Program-made: the position numbers and the translations under genes | Part shown: one piece after another, positions 21,790 to 33,962 of the stretch | How the letters are laid out: every line of letters starts with the position of its first letter | Position numbering within the stretch: the first letter of the stretch is position 1 | Notes under the pieces: generated by a model | Seen by the model: only the letters and a program-made list of their open reading frames with translations | Database searches by the model: none | What the model was told of the DNA's origin: nothing | Assembly (NCBI GenBank): GCA_032164295.1 | Contig: JAJHTX010000010.1 | Span: 1,860,001 to 1,924,000, forward strand | Origin: Inonotus obliquus | Taxonomy: Eukaryota > Basidiomycota > Agaricomycetes > Hymenochaetales > Hymenochaetaceae | DNA length: 64,000 nucleotides | Reading direction: 5' to 3'

Positions 21790-24700
21790 GCAGTAAAGAA
21801 AAATACCGGAGGCTATGATCAATATGGGCTTAATTCTGCAATTCTACCACTTCTTACTTCTTTTTGGACTACGGTACTTCTGTCATCCTATCTATGCCTA
21901 TAGTTCTAATAGAATACAAGGCTTCTGTGCTTTGACTAGGCTAAGATCAATTGGGAACTGGTTCTGCAGGCCTTAAGCCAGACTTCTGTGCTAGTACCAA
22001 ACCACCAATTATTATGCCTGTCTTCTATCCCAGTACCAAACCACCAAGCTTCAATACCAATAATACTGATACTGTAATGACTACTCATCTTGGTACTGTT
22101 ATTTTATAGTCTACAATCAGTCAATACTATGCTCTCGATGATCTGTATGGTTGATACTACACTTTTGACAATCCATACCAAGAGAAAGGTCATGAACTAC
22201 AATCGGTCTACTCTACATTACTACAAGGAGTTAAATTATTAAAAGAATCAAAGCTCCAAGTTTGTTGGTCTGCCTTACTGAACCATCACACTTCAATACT
22301 GACAATTTTGATATTGATACCAGTCGCTCACTCCAGTATCGGCATTCGTGACATGTGCTAGGTCGATACCACACTCTCAATAATCCAATCGATGAATGTG
22401 CAAGATTGCATGTAGTACTAAAATACCGAGACGAGGGGTGTATGGTTTTAAGTAGGGGAGGGCTAATACATGCCAGTACTTAACCAGTATGGTCACAGTA
22501 CTTGTTGTCTATAAAAAGGGAGAGTGAATGGATAGGCCAGAAGCAAAGGGTATGTAATTCTGGTACGAAAAGGACAGGTTAGAATGTGGGAAAAACTTCA
22601 ATACAGATCGGTACAAGAGAGAACGTAGCAAAACAAAAGTCTAATACCATAGGAAGAATCTTGGTACAGGTCGGTACAGAAACAAAGGGGTTAGTACGTA
22701 GAAGTATGTTATCAAACAAGAAGATCAGTACAGAAACTAAAGGATGATGTGCAAAATATAAAGGATAATAAAAGGTTGGTACTGTAGGAAAAACATCGGT
22801 ACAGGTTGGTACTGCAAGAAAACAGCTAGCACAGGATGGTATAGTAAGGGACTGAATGAGAGAGACTGGTAGATGAAGGTGTCGATTGGACTGAGAAGCA
22901 AACCTGAGCTCTCATACGGGAGGCTAACTCCGAAGGTTTACTTGAGACGGAACTGGGATGAGATTGGAACGAAGCTCAAGATAAGACTGAGACAAAACTG
23001 AGAAGGAGGTGAGAAAACACAAGCCCTCATGCTAGAGGCTAGCTCCTAAAATTACCTGGAGAGCTACTATGTACAGAAGGAGATATTTATACTACTGTAC
23101 CATAGTCAGCTCATAATTCCAAAAGGAGAAAGTAAAAAGAGAGATCAAAATACATAAAAGTCTGAAGAAGAATGTCAAAAGAAGAATGAATACAGTAGAG
23201 CCATCAGGGGGACAACAAGAAAGGGTTAGGGAGGACAAGATACCAATGAAAAAGTAGCATATAGTACCCCTAGATGAAAAGTTCTCAGAACAAGAGATCT
23301 GCACCTCTGTCAATCGATATCGAGATGTTTCAGGTGGTACTGGGCCTGAAACCCTTATCGGATACTGACCCTGAGCTTCTTCAAAGAACCAATATGCAAG
23401 GTCCAACCATTAGAAATGAATACCAGAGAGAGAAACATCAGATCCATGTTATGGGAGCATGTTGAATTGTCAAAATGTCTTGGTACCAAGTTTCTCAGCA
23501 CTTGGTACTCTCAGCACTCTCGGTACCAGGTTTCTTAGCGCTCAGTACCAGTACTCTCAGCATTCAGTACTTTGAGAAATAGGATCAACAGTTTCTTTGG
23601 GTATGCTGGTAAATACAGGAAGGTGTAGAAGAGACCGTACCGTAGCATAGGGTAAGTGTAGAATGAGATACTGGGCTCAATACTGAGCTTATCTGCACAT
23701 AGTTCTCTTCACTGAGAGGAAGATTGAATAATGAATCAGGTCTGCCTTACACTGCTTCGGTCTCAGAGGGAACTACCAATCTGACTCGGAAGTGAGGCCA
23801 AGCAATGCTCAGTTGAGCTAGACAACACATACCGATAAATACTAAGGAGCACAAGTGATCTTATCAATGCCTAGGGACAATTCCAGCATACTGATTGGTA
23901 CCGAGCAATAGAGTACTCTGCTGCCAAGGTTTGATTATACTGACATGTCAATATTAGTGCACACTGTCCAATCGCTTAGTAGACACCTAGACTGACATTG
24001 CACAGATCAGGATACTGGAATGAAGGTAAATCTTAATGATGCATTTCTCCAGACAAGAAGATAACAGAGCCACCATCAGAAGTGCCCTTGCTATAGTCTA
24101 AAACATGTTATTATTTTAGTACTGGTCGATGACGGTACTGCCACCCTACATCAGTATCACTTGTCGTAAGTTTTCATTAGATTCTTATCTTGTTCTACTC
24201 TATTCTTAGCTTTCTCCTAATAAAACTTCTCATACATTCATCATCTTATATTCCTCCTGATTATATTTTATATTCGTTTCAATCTTATATTTTCCTTCTT
24301 GTACCAGATTGTAGTATGATTCAACTTGTAAATTTCCTCATTTGGTATCTTAAATAGCTACAGTATTATGGTATTTATGGTCTGCATATTCTACCGTAGT
24401 AAACCAGCTAATCTGAGAGGAGCTTCCAGAATGAAGATCTGGGTTTTGCTCATCTTGTTCAAGTCCTAGTTCATTTATCTCGTCTTGTAGTTACTAGTAT
24501 CAATACGGGTATTCATCAAATATCATCTCTCTTAGCTCTTGCCTCTTGTCTCAAAACTTGCCCCATCAAGACTTCTCACTTTCTTGTCCTCTCCTCTGCT
24601 TTAATCTTACTGCCTTGGTACCGATACCAGATGACTCAGTATCAACAGATTTGTCTTGGTATCAAATGCTGCCTGCTACTTCTCTTTGTAAGTAGTCATC

Positions 24701-24870
24701 TAGAGCCTCCCTGTATCCCACTATCTTGTCAGGTCATACTACCTCTCTCAATGACTTGTCTGTGATAGTACAACTTAGTATTGCTACATACTCACTCTCT
24801 CAATGCACCTAAATTGTACCTCCCTCGTCCGATAATTCTGATACTGGCCATATTCTCACACATTTAGTAG
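21790..24870 (+). repeat. R1-b: full-length R1 repeat with nested R2
   Basis: Left end AGTAAAGAAAAATACCGG, right end GATACTGGCC then CTCACACATTTA, matching the copy at 41,344-43,035 along its length once the 1.3-kb R2 insert (22,391-23,714) is removed. No long coding frame. GGTAC/GATAC words are scattered throughout. Confidence 0.8.
22391..23714 (+). mobile_element. R2-a: non-autonomous element nested in R1-b
   Basis: Interrupts a stretch continuous in R1-a and R1-d. A second copy, R2-b, lies at 32,677-33,962. Shared features: start AATGTGCAAG, a TATA box in gtctataaaaagggag near 22,510, a field of GGTAC-containing subrepeats (at least seven within 22,560-22,830), and end AGTTCTCTTCACTG. Its first 60 bp resemble the reverse complement of the R1 right end, so R1 and R2 are related. 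Confidence 0.75.
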
Positions 24871-24879
24871 CATGACTAC

Positions 24880-25212
24880 TGCAGACAATTGCATACACCC
24901 CAAAAGCATATAAGAACAGGTGCATCTCCACTATATGAAATCTGAAACTATCTCATAGTTGACGTATGGTTGAAGACTTGTGAGGATGACAGAGAACGAG
25001 ATCAAGACCAGTGCAACTATACTGTATTTGCCGATATATTGAAGAAGAATGGTTATCTACAGATTGACCCAGTGCCTGCACAACTGTCAGTGTCAGATCT
25101 ACTTAGCATGACCACACAAGATGGTGTACAAGTCAGCTATGGACTAGCAGCTTCTGTTCTCCACTTTGCAAAGGATGATGTAGGCAGAATACAAAGGAAC
25201 AGTGGAATCTAA
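24880..25212 (+). pseudogene. C-terminal fragment of the transposon-associated protein family (SAM-like end)
   Basis: The frame at 24,970-25,212 reads MKTCEDDRERDQDQCNY, FADILKKNGYLQIDP, LSVSDLLSM, SYGLAASVLHFAKDDV. This is the helical C-terminal region also found, in reverse orientation and more decayed, at 1-230. The pattern (acidic start, NYxxFA, hxxGY, Lxxxxx, then LxxAKDD) resembles the small SAM-like domain of many Agaricomycete transposon-linked proteins. Only this end is present here. Function unknown. Confidence 0.5.
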
Positions 25213-25289
25213 ACAGGTATAAGTGACAAATCAGCTACTATGTTACAGGTGCACTAATAGAAGATACAGAATGACTGGATTGTAGTTTG

Positions 25290-25554
25290 AATTCCCAAAG
25301 ACTCCAGTCTGATGCCCCTATGTATATATCAGCACAACATTAGGCAGATAATAAGGATGAGACTGACCTGGACTCTATGAGCTGACAGATCTCAGGAGCC
25401 TTGTGTATTAAGCAGTTGTCCATTATGATCATGGTCCTTGGTGCAGGGAATAGATCTATCTTGTTCAGAAGACCATCAATGAATTCCGCAAAGAGGTTCA
25501 TATTGAATGCATTCTGGATGACTATGCAGTCAACCATCCCATCAAGACTGATTG
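25290..25554 (-). pseudogene. Tc1/mariner transposase fragment, cut by Gypsy-1
   Basis: Minus-strand frame with ISLDGMVDCIVIQNAFNM, FIDGLLNKIDLFPAPR and the IIMDNCLIH box, homologous to the fragment at 4,370-4,835. Its upstream side ends exactly where the Gypsy-1 5' LTR begins (25,555); the downstream exon is degenerate. Confidence 0.7.
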
Positions 25555-25890
25555 TGTTATGAACTCGCATCTATTCTCTTCTCTTTTTTTTTATTCTTCT
25601 GTCATCTGACCTGCTAATCACATGCATTTCTTATTTGTCACACTCTCTTAGTAATTTATCACCTGTTCCAGAACCTTCTAGAATATTAGCTTAGTAATAG
25701 TGGCTGTTGCACAGCCACACTATAGGGTATATAAGTAGCTTGTAATACTCCACTATATTCTAGCTTTGACCTGATCTAACCTCTGGTTAGCAACAGCCCA
25801 ATCTATTTTCTTCACTACTACCCTCTTTGCAGCGACTGAGTAAAGGCATAGCCTAGCAGTAAACTAGTGCTGTTAGCTGTCGCTGATATA
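25555..25890 (+). repeat. Gypsy-1 5' LTR
   Basis: Begins TGTTATGAACTCGCATC, ends GTCGCTGATATA, with TATA-like gggtatataag near 25,725. Aligns end to end with 35,358-35,687, apart from a short extra segment near 25,680. Confidence 0.85.
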
Positions 25891-26689
25891 AGATCAAAGC
25901 TATTCTTATTGCTCTATTTCTTTACTTGTTATTTTTACTTTTACTCTTGTCTCATATCGGATCATTGAATGATGGACTCCTACTTCTGCCACCTCTGCTA
26001 TTGCTGTTAAAACTTTGCATAGTAGTTACCAACATCTACCTAGGCTTTCCTATTTTACTATAAAGTGTTACTCTTGGCCCTGTTTGCCAGTTGACAAAAC
26101 ACCTTTCTCAGCTAGTGCTACCTGATAAGGATTGTAAGATCTAATTGACTAACAGTGTTTTGCAGAAACCTAGGCAAATCATCGACACTCTAAGTATGCT
26201 CTGTCTGTTTTTTAGCAATAGGTAGTATTAACCTGCAGTCTGGTAGTCACCAATGTCTGTCACCCTTAGATTAAACTGGTGCTGAAGATCACTCTCTGGG
26301 CTCACAAAAGGCATGTGTAGATTAGTCAGATGTTAACAGTTGTAGTCTACGTGTGGATCTTCTAAATTGTTATTGTTATATTAGAAGAACTCACACCATG
26401 TCACTTTTGTCACTAAGTAACTTCAGAACATGTTCCAGTCCAACCACCTCCTCTGTATTCTCCCATTATCAATCTAACACAGGAAGACTAAAGGACTGGC
26501 CAAGCTCACATCATATACTAGTAGGTGAAGAAGATATATACAAAAACTCATCCATAGAAGAAAGCATAACTTATCACCTGATCAACTTCAAAAAACGCTC
26601 ATGCATCAACACTCTACTTTTAGTTACACATATTGCTGGTCTTAGACAGGCTAGATCCTACTCCATCTTGCTTATCTCCAAATGTTAAA

Positions 26690-27780
26690 AAACCCTTACC
26701 ACCAATTTCTCAGACAAAGAGTGGTCCACTGATGAAAAAATGTCACAACCAGTGTCATCCATTTCTTCATTTGCCATACTCACACTACCACCTGGACCTT
26801 CTAATTCTCCACTGCCTCAACCACTACTGCCGCCACCACAACTATCAATGCTGCTCCCTCCTGATGGATTCACTCCTGATCAATGGAATGCGATCCTGAC
26901 TATCATCTAAACAAGCTCACAGATAGTGACAATGAGAGTAGCACAAGTAATGTCACAGCCTCAGACTTTACACCAGCCAGCTACATTCACCAAGTCGACT
27001 CTTGCTAAGCCTATAGAATTCTTAGGATTAGTGAGTAAATATGAAGACTTCCACTATTCCTGTGCAGTGTACATGCAAGGGGAACAAGAAAAGTTTCCCA
27101 ACAATTAAAGTAGAATCTTCTTCGTTCTATTATACATGAAAGGTGAAGAGGCAGCTACTTAGGCAAGGAGCTTTGTTATACAATGAACAACTCTGGCTGA
27201 GCTAATAGCGATAGAAGAAATCTTTGCACAATTCCTGGCACTACTCGACGTCACCTTCAAAGACTAAAACAAGTTGAAGAAAGCCTAGGAACTACTACAA
27301 GCCTATTGTCAGAAGAAAGATGAAGCAGACTAATGATATAGAGCATCAGATACACTATAACATGGCAGAATAAAGTGATATCTCTAGAGCTCTTTCTTGT
27401 CATCCTCAACCTCAATAGTGCACATACTCTGCACCAGCTGCCCCTCAGTATTATCCTTCTTCAGGTCCACCTTTACTAGCAGCAGATAAGAGAGATGCTA
27501 CAGATGTCATGTATAGAGGTATAGGCTAACTGATGGAGATTATCATAGATAGGGCCAATTGTAACAACAAGTGCTACTTCTATCATCAGCTAGGACACAT
27601 AGCCAGATTCTGTCTAAAATAATTGGTGAAGATACAAGAGATCTTTCAGAAGATAGAGCCTACAGAATTTCAGGAGTGTGCAGCAGAGTGCAACCACATG
27701 TATCAGGCTAAAGAAGAAGCTAAAGAAGTACTGGAGACTAGATTGGAGGAACTGGCCAAGGAACAGGCTGAAGAATAGGA
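26690..27780 (+). pseudogene. Gypsy-1 gag relic
   Basis: Broken frames give a gag-like stretch: a proline-rich N-terminus, PPDGFTPDQWNAILTI, then FTKSTLAKPIEFLGLVSKYED and MQGEQEKFPNN. A degenerate zinc knuckle reads CNNKCYFYHQLGHIARFC at about 27,560-27,615 (spacing altered from CX2CX4HX4C). Interrupted by multiple TAA/TAG codons. Confidence 0.6.
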
Positions 27781-27798
27781 TTTTATTACCTCTCAGGC

Positions 27799-28815
27799 AT
27801 GAATGTGGCATGCACTGGGGATAAAGAATATTTTGAATCTGGCACCTTTTATATGGACTCTTTTGAATGCGATGATCTGGTAGTCGATCTATGTAATCTA
27901 TATGAAAAATTTCCACAAAACTCACAGAAAATTACAAAAGTAGAACTAGAAAAACAGCCTCTTGTAGAATACTCTTATGATTTCCTTTTTGATCTTCCTT
28001 CTAATAAAAATATTTATTATGAAAAATCACACTTGAACACAAATGCTTCTCTTGATTTCATTTCTTTAATTCCTTCTCTTTTTGCTCGATTCTCGGTGCC
28101 AAAGGAGAATAAAAAATCTACATACAAGAAAATTTGTCCTAAAAGAAGTCTCCAAGATATTCTGATCCCTCATACTGCAGCATGGGTAGTAAAGCATTTG
28201 AGAGAAGACAAACTCAATTATGCTTTATTGGTATTATAAAGATGAACCTCTTCTGATCAGCAGGCTGAAGTCACAGAAGAGCTAATTGCCTCCATCAATA
28301 AACTACCGAAGGAAGAAGCTCTTGCTGCCGTAAGAAGTTTAAAATGACCCAAATGCTTTGTGTGCAAGATTGGAGCATCACAACTCACGTTACCAGTTAC
28401 ACTGCAACACTTAGATAATCTGTGTAAATGGAAGGTTACAGCATTACTGAACAGTAGTTGCACAGGCTCTTATATTAGTTAAACAATTATAAAGGCCAAT
28501 AACATTCCCACCAAGAAACTACTTGTCCCGCTTCCTGTTTATAATGCAGAGGGTACACTAAAACCCATTGAAGCAGTAACAGAATGTGTAGAACTTTAAA
28601 TGACAGTGCGAGACCATTCAGAAGTAATAGAGTTGGTAATTACAGAGTTAGGAGACACCCACCTCTTCATAGGATACAAATGGTTGCATCATTACAATTT
28701 CAGTATAGACCAGACTATAGGGGAGATTGCATTCACCCACTGTCCTAAAGACTGTAGATATGTGCTGAAGGTTGGCAATGTTAAAGACGAACTGGATGAA
28801 GAGGGAGAGGAGTGA
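27799..28815 (+). pseudogene. Gypsy-1 protease region relic
   Basis: After a poorly conserved linker (27,799-28,239) the frame reads WKVTALLNSSCTGSYIS at about 28,430-28,480. This matches the retropepsin LLDSGCTxSxI box with the catalytic Asp and Gly changed, so it would be inactive. The segment VIELVITELGDTHLFIGYKWLHHYN (described as positions 28,620-28,700) is the usual end of the protease domain. R1-c is inserted just downstream. Confidence 0.6.
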
Positions 28816-28841
28816 GAATAGTGGATGAGTGAAAACAACAA

Positions 28842-31035
28842 CTGGTAAATGTGTGAGAAAGCGGCCGGTATCAGAAGTACCAGACAAGGGGGGTACAATT
28901 TAGGTGCGTTGGGAGGGCCGGTACATAGCGGTACTTAGTCGTACTGTCACAGACAGGTTGTTGAAAGAGACAATTAGGCCTGGTGAGATAGTAAAATACA
29001 GAGAGATACTAAAAGACTGCTCAAGAAGAGAAATAGCAGGTGACGATCAGTACCGAGATGAGTCCATTGCTACTAAGTCATTTATCATTGGTACTGAGGC
29101 AGGAAAGCAAAGCAGAGGAAGAGACGAGCAGATGAAGAGTTCTTGATGAGATGAGTCGCGATACAAGAGGTGAGTACTACGAAAGACAATGTTGACAACT
29201 ATCAGTATCAATACTGGCAACCACAAGATGAGACAAATAAACTGGGACTTGAACGAGGTGAGCAAAACTCAGATCTTCACTCCGAAAGCTTCTCTCAGAT
29301 TAGCTGGTTTGCTATGGTAGAACATGCAGGCTATAAATACCATAATACCATAGTTATTTAAGATACCAAATGAGGAATTTTTACAAGTCAAATCGTATCA
29401 CAATCTGGTACAAGAATGAGAACATAAGGTCAAAATAAATGTAAAGTTATAATCAGGGGGAACATAAGATGACAAATGAATGAAAAGTTTTATTAAGAGG
29501 AAGCAAAGGATAGGGTAGAACAAGACAAGAATCTAATAAAAACTCACGACAAGTGATACTGATGCAGGATGGCGGTATCGATGTCAATCAATGCTAAAAT
29601 AAGGACATGTTTCAGACTATGGCAAGGGCGCTCCTGCTGATGGCCCTGTCATCTTCTTCTTCGAAGAAGCGCGTCATTGAGATTTACCTTTATTCTGATC
29701 TTCTGATCTATGCAACGTCAGTCTGGGTATCTACTGAGCGATCAGACAGTGTGTGCCAATGTTGACATGTCGGTATAGCCTAACCTTGACAGTGGAGTAC
29801 TCTATTGCTTGGTACCAATCTGTACGCTGATATTATCCCTAGGCATCAATAAGACTGCTCGTGCCCCTTAGTATCTATCAGTATGCATTGCCTGGCTTGA
29901 TTGGGCATTGCTTGGCCTTACTTCTGAGTCAGATTAGTGGTTCTCTCTGTGATCGAAGCAGTATATGGTAGATCTGATTTATTTTCCAACCTTCCTCTGT
30001 CAGCGATGCACTTAGGCCAGCTCACAATAGAGGGCCAGGCTACATTAACTTGATCAGGGAGAGTAGAGGAGAGAGAGGAGAGTGAGCTTGAACGACACTA
30101 GCCGGTGTATTGACAAGGTCGAAACTGGGGAGTACAGGTGAACGCGCCTCCTACCTATATCCTGGGAGCACGTGAACTACCTACTATCTATATACAAGTC
30201 ATAGAATGAGATAGAATGTCATGGAATGTCCCCGGAATCTTCCGAAACGGACTAAGGTCAGATGATAGGAAAGGATTAGTAAGAGACAATGATTAGTGAT
30301 AGGAAGTTAGTAAGCGCAATTAGTTAAGAAGGTAGTGACATAAACAAAGAGAAATATAAAAGAAAAGAAATAAATAGAAGTGTTTATGACATCCTCTCGA
30401 CATAGATCATCGAGGGTGCGATATCAACCTAGTACATATCATGTATGCTAGTACTAGAGTGGGCAACTGGTATCAATCTTAGTATTGTCAGTATCAATGT
30501 GTGGCAGTTCAGTAAGGCAGACTAATAGACTTGGAGCCTCAATACTTTTGATGAATCAACTTCTTGTAGCAACGTAGGGCAGACTGATTGCAGTTCATGA
30601 CCTTTCTCTCGGTATGTACCATCAAGAGTGTAGTATTGACTATATGGAACGTCGAAGGCATAATATCAACTAATTGTAGACTATTAAATGTCGGTATCAG
30701 GGTGGGTAGTCGGTATAGTATTGGTATCATCAGTATGAAAGCTTGGTAGTTCGGTACTGCAATGGAAGATGGGTATAAGAATTGGTGGTTCAGTACTGGT
30801 GCAGAAGTCTGGCTTAAAGCCTGCAGGACCGGTTCTTGATTGTCTTAGCCTGGTCACATCACAAAAGCCTCGTATTCTGTCTGAACTGTAAGGTGTAGAT
30901 AGGACGACAGAAGTACCGTAGTCTGAAGAGAAGTAAGAAGTGGTAGAATTGCCGAAGATTGTTAATTGGAAGAAGCAGTAGAATTGCAGAATTAAGTCTA
31001 TATCGACCGTAGCCTCTGGTATTTCTCTTTACCAG
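28842..31035 (-). repeat. R1-c: R1 repeat in reverse orientation inside Gypsy-1
   Basis: Reverse-complement of the R1 consensus: left edge CTGGTAAATGTGTGAG (the R1 3' end), right edge CTCTTTACCAG (the R1 5' end). In this copy the extreme ends form an 8-bp inverted repeat CTGGTAAA. Homology to R1-d is continuous except for a nested solo LTR at 29,998-30,391. Confidence 0.8.
29998..30391. mobile_element. Solo LTR (394 bp) nested in R1-c, TSD TCCTC
   Basis: Begins TGTCAGCGATGC and ends GTTTATGACA. TCCTC occurs directly before (29,993-29,997) and after (30,392-30,396). The stretch is absent from other R1 copies. It belongs to an LTR family not otherwise seen in the window. Confidence 0.88.
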
Positions 31036-32676
31036 CTTTTCTACTTTAATTAGAATAACTATATCAAGGTAAATCTACCCTTGGACAGACAAATGCAAAT
31101 GCACAAACATGTAGTACAGACAGCAGCTGACTTTGTGAGAGAGTATACTGATGTATTTAGTAAAAAGAAATTCAAACATCTCCCAGAAAGATGACCTTGG
31201 GATCATGCAATTAAACTTATATCGGGATTTCAACCCTCTGATTGCAAAATATACCTTCTCAGCCTTAAAGAACAAGAGATGTTGGATGAATTCCTCAAGG
31301 AGAACCTGTGTACTGGTTGCATCTGTCTCTCCAAGTCCCCCATAACTTCTCCCTTCTTCTTTGTCAAGAAAAAAGATGGCAAGCTTCATCCTGTTCAAGA
31401 CTATCAATGGTTTAATAAAGACACAGTCAAGAATAAGTACTCATTGCTCCTCTTCCAAAAGCTTATTGATAAAACAAAGCGGGTAAAATACTTTATGAAA
31501 TTAGATATATGATGGAGATACAACAACATCCAGATAAAGAGAGGTGATGAGTGGAAAGCAGCATTCCATACCAATTATGGTCTATCAAACTTACAGTAAT
31601 GTTTTTTGGCTTGACCAATTCGCCAGCAACATTCCAAGGTTTCACAAACAAAATACTTAAGGACCTCATCAATGATGGACATATTATCGTATACTTAGAT
31701 GATATCCTCATCTTTGCACAAACACAGGCTCATCATGATCAACTAATGTGACAAGTCCTAGAAGTACTTCAAAGGCACAAACTTTGTCTAAAACTAGAAA
31801 AGTATTTGTTTGTGCAGCCAAATGTAGAATATTTAGAATACATTGTAGGGAATGGAGAAGTTAGGATGGACCCAGCAAAGATAGCCACAGTCAAAGATTG
31901 GCCACAGTCCAAGAACAAGTACGAATTACAATAATTCTTAGGATTCTGTAACTAGTACCGCCGCTTTATCCTAGGCTTTAGCTACGTCGCCAAACTACTG
32001 TATATACTTACAGAGAAGGTAAAATGGGAATGGGGAACTGAACAAGTCAAGACCTTCAATTGTCTCAAGCAGCAGATATCTGAACAACCTGTACTGGCAG
32101 TCTCTACAGATAACAATCAGTTCTGTATTGAATACAACTCGTTCAACTTTGCCAACTAAGCTAAACTCTCACAGAGAATCAATGAAAGATGACAACCTAT
32201 TGCCTTCAGGTTACAATCACTTAATGCAACAGAATGTAACTACGAAATTTATGATAAGGAGTTGCTAGTAATTATGGATTCTTTTGACAAGTGGCAACAA
32301 TACCTTCTAGGAGTGTGACAAACATTTGAAATCTGGACTGATCACCTTAACCTCCAGTACTTTAAGAAGCTCCAAAAGCTAAATTATCGCTAAGCATGAT
32401 GGGTCACAGAACTAGTGGAATATGACTTCAAGCTCTTCTATAAACCAGGATCTCAGATGATAAAAGCCGATCTTCTCTCGAGGTGAGCAGACTATGAGAG
32501 AGAGGAGAACAACAATTCAAACATCACAATCCTCAAACCAGATTAGTTCATCAACAAAGTTCTAGTTGAATCTCTAGATGAGGACTTCATTAAACAAATC
32601 ATGAAGGTAAGATCTATGGTGAATAGAGTTGTCAAGCTAGCTTTAGCAGAAAAGGATGATCAATAGGAGGTTCTAT
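31036..32676 (+). pseudogene. Gypsy-1 reverse transcriptase and RNase H relic
   Basis: RT motifs: FFFVKKKDGKLHPVQDY (31,350-31,410), YNNIQIKRGDEWKAAF (31,515-31,565), VMFFGLTNSPATFQ (31,600-31,645) and the active-site IVYLDDILIF (31,690-31,715, intact YLDD). RNase H and tether follow at about 32,030-32,480 (WGTEQVKTFNCLKQ; NATECNYEIYDKELL; PGSQMIKADLLSR). Numerous stops and one or more frameshifts; not functional. It ends at the R2-b insertion. Confidence 0.8.
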
Positions 32677-33962
32677 CAGTAAATGTGCAAGGTCACATTC
32701 AATACCAAAGTACTAAGATGAGGAGTGTATGGTATAAAAAAGGGGGAGGGCCAAATGAGGCAGTACTTATTAAGTACGCTTATAGTACTTGTTATCTGTA
32801 GAAGGAGGATGTAAAGGGAGTCAAAGGAATAATAGAAAGAGGTGCCGGACCAGCTAGATATTGGGGGGAATATGTTCTTGTCTGGAATCGAGAGAGTTGG
32901 TACTATGGGAAAAATGTTGGTACAGGTTGGTACTTAAACAAATAGAATTGGTATGTAAAGAAATGTTGCAAAACAAAAGGGTAGTACAGAAATAAAAGGG
33001 TGGTATTAAAAAAATGTAGAAGGACAAAATGTCAGTACTGTGAGAAAAACATCGGTACAAGTTGGTACTGCAAGAAAACAGCTGGAATGGGGTGGTATAG
33101 CAAGAAACAGAATGAGGGAGACTGGTGGCTGAGAGTATTGACTGGACTGGGAAGCAAATTTGAGCCCTCGCATAGGAGGCTAACTCTTAAGGTTCACTTG
33201 AGATAGAACTGAGATGGAACTGAGATGGAACTTGAGACAAGACTGAGACAGAACTGAGAAGGGAGTGAGGAAATTTGAGCCCTCATGCTAGAGACTAGCT
33301 CCTAAGACTACCTAGAGAGCTACTACATACAGGAGGAGATATTTATACTACTATACTGTAGTTAGCTCATAAGTCTAAAAGGAGAAAGTAAAAAAAGGAA
33401 GATCAAATCACAAAAAAGTCTACAGAAAAATGTAATAAGGAAAGTGAATATAGTAGCGCCATTAGAGAGACAACAAGAAAGGGTTAGGTAGGACAAGACA
33501 CCAATGAAAATGTAGCATATAGTACCACTGGATGAAAAGTCCTCAGAACAAGATATTTGTGCCCCTGCCAATCAATACTGACACATTTCAGGTGGTACCA
33601 GACCCAAAAAACTTAACGAATACTGACTCTAAGCTTCTTCAAAGAACCGGCATGTATAGTCCAACTATCAGGAATGAATACCAGAGAGAGAGATATCTGA
33701 TCCATGTCATGAGAGCATGTTGAATCGTCAAAATGTCTTGGTACCAAGTTCTTCGCACTTGGTACTCTTGGCACCAGGATTTTTGGTGCTTAGTACTAGT
33801 ACTCTTGACATTCAGTATCTTGAGAAATAGGACAGACAGTTTCCTTAGGTGTGCTGGTAGATACTGGAAAGTGTAGATGAGACTGTACCATAGCATAGGG
33901 TAAGCATAAAATGTGATATCAGACTCAATATCAAGCTTAGCTGTACGTAGTTCTCTTCACTG
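32677..33962 (+). mobile_element. R2-b: R2 element nested in Gypsy-1
   Basis: Splits the Gypsy-1 pol between RNase H and integrase. Ends CAGTAAATGTGC and CTCTTCACTG form a short imperfect inverted repeat (CAGTRAA). It shares with R2-a the start, the GGTAC subrepeat field (about 32,895-33,075) and the segment encoding gaataccagagagag. No transposase frame. Confidence 0.75.

Noticed and set aside
22480..22880. Recurrent GGTAC words considered as an array of repeats with spacers
   Set aside because: Spacing is irregular and the flanking bases vary; they look like subrepeats of the R2 element.
26353..26688. 111-aa frame in the Gypsy-1 leader considered as a host gene
   Set aside because: It lies between the 5' LTR and gag in a decayed retroelement and shows no domain.
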